Origin: Pictodentalium vernedei
Lineage: Eukaryota; Mollusca; Scaphopoda; Dentaliida; Dentaliidae
DNA length: 64,000 nt
NCBI GenBank assembly: GCA_031216915.1
Contig: CM062292.1
Span: 3,840,457-3,904,456 of the forward strand
Direction of reading: 5' to 3'
Under the pieces are notes generated by a model. The model had not been told where the DNA came from, ran no database searches, and saw only the letters and a program-made list of their open reading frames with translations. Position numbers and translations under genes: made by a program. This document shows positions 56,241 through 64,000 of the stretch, one piece after another. Position 1 is the stretch's first letter; every line of letters begins with the position of its first letter.

Positions 56241-57837
56241 ATGGCTACCCAACAACCAAAAATTAAACGACCGTTTTTAGATGCCGGACTACGAGATTCT
56301 GACTCTGATGAAGAACTTATGAAATCACTGATTCCACCTAAAAACAACCTTCCAAAATTTATTCTATTACATTCAACTGATGACAATAAGAAATTAAGTA
56401 ATTTAAACCCCTTTGCTCTAGATAAGGCCATCAAAGGTATAGCAGGAACTGTAAAAAGATGTTTACAAAAATTACGCTCTGGAGATTTATTAACCCCCAG
56501 CACTCTGATGTCGAGAATACGCGACACCTCCCCCACTCTAAGCCCCACCACACCTCCCTGTCATCCATGGTTATCCCCCCTGTGTTGTCAGAAATTCAGC
56601 AATTTAGATTTTGGTTGACAGAGCTCAATTGGAGCTCTGTCAACCAAAATCTAAATTGCTGAAATTCTGACAACACAGGGGGGATAACCATGGATGACAA
56701 ATCAGACGTTTCGTCATCAGAGTGCAGGGGGTTAATCCAGTGTTCCAGACAAGTTCAAACTTTCAATATTTTACATACTACAAAATTATTGGATATCAAT
56801 ATTATAGCTAGTTACCACAAAACTTTAAACACTAGCAAGAGAGTTATAAGAATTCCTGAACTAGTCGACATGGAAGAAAATGAAATTACATGTGAATTAA
56901 ATCCTCAAGGAATCACCTCTGTAAAACGCACGGAAAATAACAAACAAGGAAACAAAATTAAAACTAACACCTACATCTGCACCTTTGATGGCAAAAACCC
57001 CCCAATTCAATTAAGATTGGTTACTTGAACGTCAGAGTGGATTTGTACATCCGAAATCCACTGCGATGTTTCAAGTGCCAAAAGTTTGGACATGGTCAGG
57101 ATTCTTGTCGTGGCAACAAAATATGCTTTAAATGTTGTCTCAACCATGAATATCCTTGTAACACTACAGACTATAAATGTGTTAACTGTCAGGGCAATCA
57201 GATGTCATCATCTAAGGATTGCCCTGTATGGAAAAAGGAAAAACTCATACAAAAAGTGAAATGCGAAAAGCATATTAGTTTTAAAGAAGCAAGAGAAATC
57301 ATAATGTCAATGCCAGGGATGAATTTACCACCGTCATCTTATGCAAATGCTATTAAGCATTCTGCACCAATTACAAAATCAGTACAATGTCAAACAGATC
57401 TCACATGGCTTGATCATATACAACCAAAACCTTTAAACCCATTCAGTATAACACAAACAACAAATACGAACAGTTCTTCCACTCAAACTAAAACAACATA
57501 TAGTAAAAACAAAGGAAAAAAGGTTAATGAAACGTCAAATGATCATCCACAATCTAGTCAACGTCAGAGTCAGAATCAAAGTCAAAAAAAAGCAGAAAAG
57601 AAAAAAAGAAAAACTCTTTCAGATCGAATTCCGAAATCTTCTAGAGATATTGTCACTAGAAATAGATTTGAGGCCTTCGAGGAAATGTCTGTGGACGAAT
57701 GTCTCACAGAAACATTTTCAAATAATCCCCTTCCATCATTGCAGGGAAGGTCCCCACGCAAATCTTCACCAAAAAGAACCACGGGGGCAATTTCACCCAT
57801 ACGACCATCTTCAAACTCACCAACCAAACATGTATAG
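56241..57837 (+). pseudogene. LINE ORF1 (CCHC knuckle protein), interrupted
   Basis: It encodes the RNA-binding chaperone of the LINE ribonucleoprotein. The start MATQQPKIKRPF fits the leader. An acidic/serine N-terminus is followed by FALDKAIKGIAGTVKRCLQKLRSGD, where a TTAA MITE interrupts; removing it rejoins LL with IQCSRQVQ in frame. The second part has NILHTTKLLDINI. A one-base frame change near 57005 precedes the zinc-knuckle region: CFKCQKFGHGQDSC is a complete CX2CX4HX4C, CFKCCLNHEYPC is irregular, and CVNCQGNQMSSSKDC has Gln where His is expected. A basic, Gln/Ser-rich tail ends at TAG, overlapping the ORF2 ATG by 8 bases. Confidence 0.88.
56494..56731. mobile_element. TTAA-flanked palindromic MITE inside LINE ORF1
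   Basis: TTAA at 56490-56493 and 56732-56735 brackets inverted termini CCCCCAGCACTCTGATG and CCCCCTGCACTCTGATG. The core is an almost perfect palindrome (CATCCATGGTTATCCCCCCT, GTGTTGTCAGAATTTCAGCA, ATTTAGATTTTGGTTGACAG) around AGCTCAATTGGAGCT. TTAA plus CCC termini indicate piggyBac-type mobilisation. Confidence 0.93.
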
Positions 57838-60800
57838 TAAACTCAAACATAACATACTACAGTGGAACTGTCGAGGTTTTAGAGCTAATTTTATAGAACT
57901 GGGTCTTCTAAGCCAAAAATATCAACCTGCAGATTTTGCCTGCAGGAAACTCTTTTAAAGAAACCTGAAACTCTTGATCATTCAGCTTTTAAGCATTGTA
58001 CATCGTATAATGCCTGGGCAGACGAAACTGATCTTCATATTCGTGGAACATCCGTCTTGGTTAGAAACGACATTATTCACAGTTCTGTATCTTTGCAATC
58101 AAATTTACAGGCTGTAGCGGTACGCCTAACCCTAGACAAGACAATCACATTATGTTCTATTTATGTTTCACCAAGTAAAACGCTACAACTGAATGATCTT
58201 GAGTTACTAGTCCAACAACTTCCAACTCCATATATTGTGTTGGGTGATTTTAACGCGCATGGCCCTATTTGGGGTAATTCCTGCAGTCAGGAAGATGCAA
58301 AAGGTAAAACTGTAGAAGAGTTCATTACAAAACATGATCTGAGTTTGTTTAATGATGGTTCAGACACTTATCTGCACCCGCATCTGGTTCGTATACATCA
58401 ATTGATCTTACAATTGCATGCCCTTCTGTCTTCCTCGATTATTCTTGGAAGGTAGAAGATGACTTGTGCGGGAGTGACCACTTTCCAGTTGTGCTGGAGA
58501 GTGTAGTTCCGGCGGACGATGAGGGGGTGCCCCAGTGGAACTTTAAAAAGGCTGACTGGGACACTTTCTCATTGCTTTGCTCTGGACGCCTCACATGGGA
58601 GAAATTCAGGATTGTGCTGATCAAATAGAACATTTTACAAACGAGCTGCTTGACATTGCAAACACAGTCATACCTAAAACCTCGACAAATCCAAAACGTT
58701 TCACCAAGCCATGGTTTGATAATGAATGTAAAAAGGCTATAAAGGATAGTAAGAAAGCTGAAAGGGAATTTAACAAGTCACCAACCACATATAATTTAGA
58801 CAAACTTCGTATAAATCGGGCAAAAACAAGACGACTTATAAAACAAAAAAAGAAAAGTTCTTGGAAATCTTACGTTTCTAAGATTAACCAAAACACTCCC
58901 ATCACTAAAGTTTGGAAAATGATTAAAAAGATTAAAGGAAGGGAAACAAAATCAGCTGTACAACACCTGAAGGAAAATAACACCTTAATTACATCAAAAA
59001 CAGAAAATTCAAACACTTTGGCCTCCACATTTTCGAAACATTCGTCGTCTGAAAATTGTAATCCGGAATTTATCAAAATTAAAAAACAGCAAGAAAAACA
59101 AAAGATCAAATTTACCTCCAACAATCTAGAGGATTATAATGAACCTTTCTCTTTGGAAGAGTTAAATAACTCTTTTCATAGAGCAAAGGATACTGCCACT
59201 GGTCCCGATGAAATTCACTACCAAATTTTAAAGCATCTGCCTCAATCTTCACTGGAACTTTTATTAACAATTTTTAATGGCATTTGGGTGACTGGCCAGT
59301 TTCCACCATCCTGGCGTAAAGCAACAATAATTCCTGTTCCTAAGCCTGATAAAGATCACAGCAACCCAAGCAATTACAGGCCTATTGCCTTAACCAGTTG
59401 TCGGTGCATAACCATGGAGAGGATGATCAATGACCGACTTGTCTGGTTTCTGGAATCGAACAATCTGCTTGCGGATGTTCACTGTGGTCTCAGAAACCAG
59501 AGAAGTACTGTGGATCATTTGGTCAGACTTGAAACGTTTATTAGAAATGCCTTTGCTAGAAAAGAACATGTGGTCGCCATCTTCTTTGATCTAGAGAAGG
59601 CATATGATACAACGTGGACGTATGGGATTTTAAAGGATCTTTTTAACATGGGGTTGAGAGGGCGTATGCCTCTTTTTATTGAAAACTTTTTAAAGGACCG
59701 CCAGTTTCAGGTTCGTGTTGGGTCAACGTCATCTGATCCTCACGAGCAGGAATTGGGGGTTTCTCGGGGTAGTATTTTATCCGTTACCCTGTTTTCGGTT
59801 AAACTTAATAGTATCATCGATGCAATTGAGAATATGGTAGATTCTTCATTGTATGTCGATGATTTTTTAATCTGTTATAGCAGTAGAAATATGAATGCTA
59901 TCGAGCGCAAACTTCAGCTGTGTTTGAATAGGATGCAAACATGGGCCACAGAAAATGGTTTTAAATTTTCCAAGTCAAAAACGAATTGTGTTCATTTTTG
60001 TAAACTTTGGTGACATCACCTCGATCCGGAGTTAAAAATTGATGGGAGTCCTATTAAAGTTGTTAAGGAAGTGAAATTCTTAGGTTTGTTGTTTGACAAC
60101 AAACTGAATTTCGCTTCCCACATAAAACAACTAAAAGTTAAATGTAAGAAAGCTCTGAACCTGCTGAAAGTTGTTGGTAGCGCCGATTGGGTTGCTGACC
60201 AAAAAACTTTGCTCCATCTGTACAGATCACTTGTTCGGTCAAAATTAGATTGCGTCTGTGTAGTTTACGGTTCTGCAAGGAAATCATATCTCAAACCACT
60301 TGATGCAATTCATAATAGTGGTATTAGAATTAGTCTAGGGGCTTTTCGAACATCCCCTATGGACTCAATGCTTGTTGAAGCAGAGGAACCTTCTCTTGAG
60401 AAGCGCAGAATTAAATTGTCTCTCCAATATGTGTCTAAACTGTTGGCCACGCCTTCAAATCCTGCTTATAATTGTGTTACAGACCCTCAAAATATTGATT
60501 TCTTTAACCGCCACCAGAAACATATTCCTCCATTGGGAATTAGAATTAAACCCCACATGGAGTCCACCAAAATTGAACCACATACAATAAAAGAAAATCG
60601 TAAAACACATATTCCTCCTTGGCATCTTAAAAAAAACCTACAGTTATTTTGGACCTTGCTTCTACCAAAAATTCTGATACCAATTCCTTGCAGTTCAAAC
60701 AGAAATATGCCGAAATAAATTCCAAGTATAGTACATATACAAGGATCTATACGAATGGATCTAAAGATGGTGACAAAGTATCATCAGCTGCTGTTACTGG

Positions 60801-61542
60801 TGAACATGTCACCTCAATCAGAATACCGAATCAGAGTTCTATTTTCACAGCTGAAGTTAAAGCTTTACAACTCGCTCTTGAACATATCGAGAATGCTCAG
60901 GAAAAGAAGTCGATTATTTTTTCAGACTCTCTTTCCTCTTTACTTGCTTTACTCAACCCCAGGTTGAAGAACCCTCTAGTTTTGGAACTTAGTGAGAAGT
61001 TAACAACTCTCATGTCTGACCAATATGATATCGTGTTTTGCTGGTTACCCGAACATGTAGGTATCGCTGGTAACACCAGGGCAGACAGTGCAGCAAAACA
61101 GGCGTTAACAAAGCCTCTCACTGATTTTAACATCCCTTTCAGTGATTTCAAACCACATATTAGTAGCTACATCAAATCTTTGTGGCAGGCGGAATGGGAT
61201 GGGGCAACTAATAACAAGCTTCATCGCTTCCGACCAACTATTTCTGATCACTACTCATCTAGAAACCTCTGTAGAAAAGATAATGTTATTCTGACACGAT
61301 GTCATGTTGGTCACACACGACTTACACATTTCTTTTTTTTTGTTGGAGGGTAGTGTGCGACCAGAGTGTGTTCCTTGTCAGCAGGTGTTGTCAGTGTAGC
61401 ACATTCTTTTACATTGTACTGATTTTAATCTTGTTAGACGAAAGTGTTTTAATGTTGTGTCTCTTCGAGACCTATTTTATAATACAAATCAGCATAAGGT
61501 TTTGTCGTTCCTGAAAGAAATCAACCTTTTTAATAAATTTTA
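57830..61542 (+). pseudogene. LINE ORF2: endonuclease, reverse transcriptase, RNase H
   Basis: The apurinic-type endonuclease shows QWNCRGFR, LQETLLKK, GDFNAHGPIWG and SDHFPV. The RT shows SNYRPIALTSC, FFDLEKAYDT, the active site YVDD and KSKTNCVHF. RNase H shows YTNGSKDGD, FTAEVKALQLAL, IFSDSLSSLLAL and GNTRADSAAK. A C-terminal Cys/His knuckle (CVPCQQV...HC) and INLFNKF finish it. Breaks: frame changes near 57938, 58380, 58575, 60640 and in the T run near 61335, and a TGA at 60011 where the sister copy reads Arg. The start ATG overlaps the ORF1 stop (ATGTATAG). The first RNase H catalytic Asp (usually TDGS) is Asn here and in the sister copy. Confidence 0.9.
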
Positions 61543-61787
61543 AATTGTTTGTTTTTAATATTTCACATTCATATTCATTCAGGGTTGATTTACGCAGCAT
61601 TTTCTGCACACTTGATCTTATTTTCACATTACTGTGTTCATTGATTAACTTTATTCCTCATACTTCTTCATATTTCGTTGAATGATTTTTAATTACCTCA
61701 TGGCAATCTATTTTAGATTTCATACTTTTATCGCACGATATAGCCTTGGCTGCTGATGTGGCGTTAAGCACCAATAAACCAATAAAC
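61543..61787 (+). other. LINE 3' UTR
   Basis: AT-rich tail ending GATGTGGCGTTAAGCACCAA then TAAACCAATAAAC. The final segment closely resembles the tail of the SINEs in this window. Confidence 0.8.
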
Positions 61788-62010
61788 AATTAAGAAGTGA
61801 CAGTCGACTGATTGTCGGAAACACCCTTTATCAACTGCAGTGTCTTAGTCGACGATTAATCCTCATCGATAGTGACAACATGTGGGCCTGTCGTAATTAA
61901 TTAAGAAGTGACTGTCGACTGATTGTCGGAAACACCCTTAATCAACTGCAATGTCTAAGCCGACGATTAATCCTCATCGTTCTCGTAAGAAGTTTCAGAG
62001 GCTGTAGAAT
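61788..62010. repeat. 111-bp tandem repeat split by the LINE
   Basis: Units contain AATTAAGAAGTGACTGTCGA, CTGATTGTCGGAAACACCCT, TAATCAACTGCAATG and CGACGATTAATCCTCATCG. A partial unit (ACATGTAGGCCTGTCGTAAT) lies left of the LINE near 55360, so the LINE entered an existing array. Confidence 0.88.
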
Positions 62011-62807
62011 ATCGCAATACATTGTAAGCAATTTGGGAAAGAAGTATAAAGATACAATACATGATACCAAGTCTGGCGTTCATGAAAGTATGGGAGTACA
62101 AACAAATTGCACCTCTGAGTTTACCAAGGAGTGCAATTGCCTTCTTAAACCTCAATGTAGCTATTATTGGACTCCTGACCTCCTCAGGACCAAACCTGAG
62201 ACTGAACAGGAGTTTGATTTTTTTTTCGGAGAGCAGTACGCATGCAGCATGTCTGTATGCCTAGAGAATGTTGTGCCTGAGGAAAGACCAAACATATTTT
62301 TTTATATAGAGTTGTTTCTAGAGGGTCAAAAGAGTAGGATTAGAGTCGACTTTAAATGATTATTTTTCTTCAAAAGTCGATCATGAAATCTCAGCCCTAT
62401 CATCACACCAGCAATGGAAAAATATAGTTTGTGTATTACGAATGACTTTTTCCGAGCAATTAAATCCGATATTCAAAGGCGTTATGCACTGCGCAATGGT
62501 AGAAATAACTTCCTCTTTCACCAATAGAACGCAAACATACCAGTAGGGCGAAGTCAGGTCGCGACCCGTCTATACCAGAAGGGTGAAATCAGGTCGCGAC
62601 ACGTTTATACAATTACGACGAAATTTCACAAATAAAGTCTAGCGTAATTTATACTGATTGGAGACATAAACAAAAATAATGCCTGAGATTCTGTTATCAG
62701 CTTTGTCTTTCTACTGTAGTGGTTCTTCGAGAAAGCAGGAAGAAAAAATCGACACTATCGAGATCAAATTCTGTATACGTGTACGTTTTAGGCTACGTGT
62801 TGGTGTA
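62011..62807. other. No recognised gene; one unassigned frame
   Basis: A plus-strand frame (62033-62359, 108 codons) is Cys-rich in its first half (CTSEFTKECNCLLKPQC) but has no family I know. Near 62545-62605 two copies of AGGTCGCGACCCG-type sequence (CCAGTAGGGCGAAGTCAGGT, CCAGAAGGGTGAAATCAGGT) form a short direct repeat. Confidence 0.3.
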
Positions 62808-63064
62808 CAGAACGTGGAGAGTGTATTATCACTAAATCACCTGCAGAGTGGAGATTCCACCCAAGCAATAATTGCAAATATCTTGCAAAGCATAACCAGC
62901 ACAAGCAAAGTTTCAGCCAATGGACCTCCGGGTTAAACCCGGAGGTCCATTGGCTGAAACATTGCTTGTGTTTGTTGTCGATGTGTACTCAATTTAAAAT
63001 TTATAGCTTGTGTGATAACTCAACTCTGCGGGTGATTTAGTTGCAGTCCACTCTCCGCGTACTG
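62808..63064 (-). mobile_element. MITE family B with known empty site
   Basis: TA-flanked, termini CAGAACGTGGAGAGTG and CACTCTCCGCGTACTG, shared core palindrome intact. Both outer flanks match a continuous sequence at 51.6 kb joined at one TA. Confidence 0.92.
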
Positions 63065-63203
63065 TAAGTAGAGGAGTGGATGATTGAATAGGTCCCTTAT
63101 GCTATCTAAAAATGTTTTCCGTTAACGCAATAATGTATGGGATGCCGCTGCGGTGACAGTAAGGCGCCAGTGTCGTTAAAAAATAATGTTCTACCAATTT
63201 TAA

Positions 63204-63444
63204 CCCTTTGGACTCTAGTAGTATAGTATAGTATATTCCATGCCAGTTCAACGGTTGCAATTAGAAGAGTCCATATCCATTATTTGACGTAGACCAATCA
63301 ATATTTTCAACGTGCAGGCTCGGTGCTGCACGTTGAAAATATCGATTGGTCTACCACACATATTTACTAAACAGCCATCACGTTTATTGAAGTTGTGGCG
63401 TATCATGTTCCTGGCCAGAAAAGCGGTCCCTGGGTTTTAAAGAG
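63204..63444 (+). mobile_element. MITE family C, both TTAA flanks intact
   Basis: TTAA on both sides. Left end CCCTTTGGACTCTAG; right end, read inward, CTCTTTAAAACCCAGGG. Hairpin arms GTAGACCAATCAATATTTTC, AACGTGCAG pair almost perfectly around GCTCGGTG. This copy defines the family boundaries. Confidence 0.88.
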
Positions 63445-63448
63445 TTAA

Positions 63449-64000
63449 TAACAGGTTTGTATACTAGAGAGCTCAAAAAAATAAAAAATACAGATGATTT
63501 GGATTTTTTTTTTCTTTTTGATGTAATGTCATATTGAAATTGTTTTAGGTCATTTTGGATTTAAAAGCTTCGAAATATCACCCACGTTGATAACTCAGTA
63601 AAAGCAACAGATCGTCGCCTGAGTGTTAGAATGTTCTATGTCCCATAGGGGACATAGAACATTCTAGCACTCAGACGACGAGATGCTGTTGTAATATTCC
63701 CCAGACATATCGATGGATACACTAGGACGAGTAACGCTTTGTTTTTATTCGATTGGCAGGCTATTTAACCTTAGGACGTAAGAAGCAACCGTCTCCGTAA
63801 TATGTCAACAACTAAATTTTACTGGATAAAGGTTAACCCTTTCAACACTGGCGACCTGAAAGATATCTTTTCGGTCAATACTGTCATCGACGAAATGGGC
63901 GAAAGCCATCCTGGTTTGTTTGGTAGGTTCAGTAGTAATTTAATCCAGCACCTCTTAATACAGAGCCTCGCTTCAGAGTTTATGATTTTTTTATCGTCTG
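63449..64000. other. Palindrome and unassigned sequence at the right edge
   Basis: A hairpin at 63603-63690 pairs AGCAACAGATCGTCGCCTGA, GTGTTAGAATGTTCTATGTC with its complement around CCATAGGG. The remainder to the edge shows no recognisable gene. Confidence 0.6.

Larger units (their letters stand above)
55391..61787 (+). mobile_element. Full-length I/Nimb-like LINE
   Basis: The element is bounded by a 12-bp target duplication, starts with a G-rich leader of about 850 bp (CCTGGGGGGGGTGGGGGGTG, then CATCCC), carries two overlapping ORFs and ends in CGTTAAGCACCAATAAACCA without a long poly-A. ORF1 is a CCHC nucleic-acid-binding protein; ORF2 has endonuclease, RT and RNase H. RNase H after RT places it in the I group of LINEs; Nimb-like is my best guess. 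It copies itself by target-primed reverse transcription. Multiple frame breaks show that this copy is inactive. It inserted into a 111-bp tandem repeat. Length without the nested MITE is about 6.15 kb. Confidence 0.9.

Noticed and set aside
57527..57827. Alternative frames overlapping the end of LINE ORF1
   Set aside because: Lysine-rich shadows of ORF1; only the part beginning at the ORF2 ATG is real coding sequence.

Overview
The window looks like invertebrate metazoan DNA, probably from a marine lophotrochozoan such as a mollusc or brachiopod. That placement is inferred from the mobile-element mix and is weak. The host-like coding content is two exons of one class A G-protein-coupled receptor, with consensus splice sites and a 5.2-kb intron, plus a decayed zinc-finger/TatD hydrolase gene that may itself be mobile or retroelement-linked. 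There are no bacterial-style operons, no rRNA and no genuine tRNA genes. Almost everything else is transposable-element debris and tandem repeat.

Layout. 1-5.5 kb: small foldback elements (MITEs), hairpins and SINE pieces. 5.5-12.8 kb: a tandem-repeat tract (32-bp, ~100-bp, 46-bp and 13-bp units). 13-20.5 kb: more MITEs, a diverged duplication and short repeats. 21.6-27.5 kb: the GPCR exons, whose intron holds a 1.4-kb 23-bp minisatellite and several MITEs. 28-34 kb: MITEs and a nearly complete but frameshifted Tc1/mariner transposon with both inverted termini and TA target duplications. 34.8-39.6 kb, minus strand: the TatD pseudogene directly behind a Ty3/gypsy gag-protease-RT-RNase H remnant whose RT carries an in-frame minisatellite. 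39.8-44 kb: a Tc1 fragment, SINEs, a hAT-type non-autonomous element with an 8-bp target duplication, and palindromic MITEs. 44.4-50.7 kb, minus strand: an old I/Nimb-like LINE copy riddled with nested insertions. 51-55 kb: SINEs, a Penelope-like GIY-YIG endonuclease fragment between direct repeats, and a second type of LINE tail. 55.4-61.8 kb, plus strand: an apparently full-length I/Nimb-like LINE with a 12-bp target duplication, interrupted in ORF1 by a TTAA-flanked MITE. 62-64 kb: more MITEs.

How the parts relate. The SINEs (tRNA-like head, conserved central domain, A-rich tail) end in a sequence very like the 3' end of the 55-62 kb LINE, which suggests the LINE mobilised them. Two TA-flanked MITE families with different termini share one central palindrome. 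Several further MITE families use TTAA targets, and some begin CCC, as expected for piggyBac-type mobilisation. A paralogous empty site and one re-joinable LINE reading frame give direct evidence for target choice. I found no convincing new multi-gene system. The most unusual items are the shared-core MITEs, the minisatellite grown in frame inside a reverse transcriptase, the zinc-finger/TatD reading frame following gypsy pol, and the permuted Penelope fragment.
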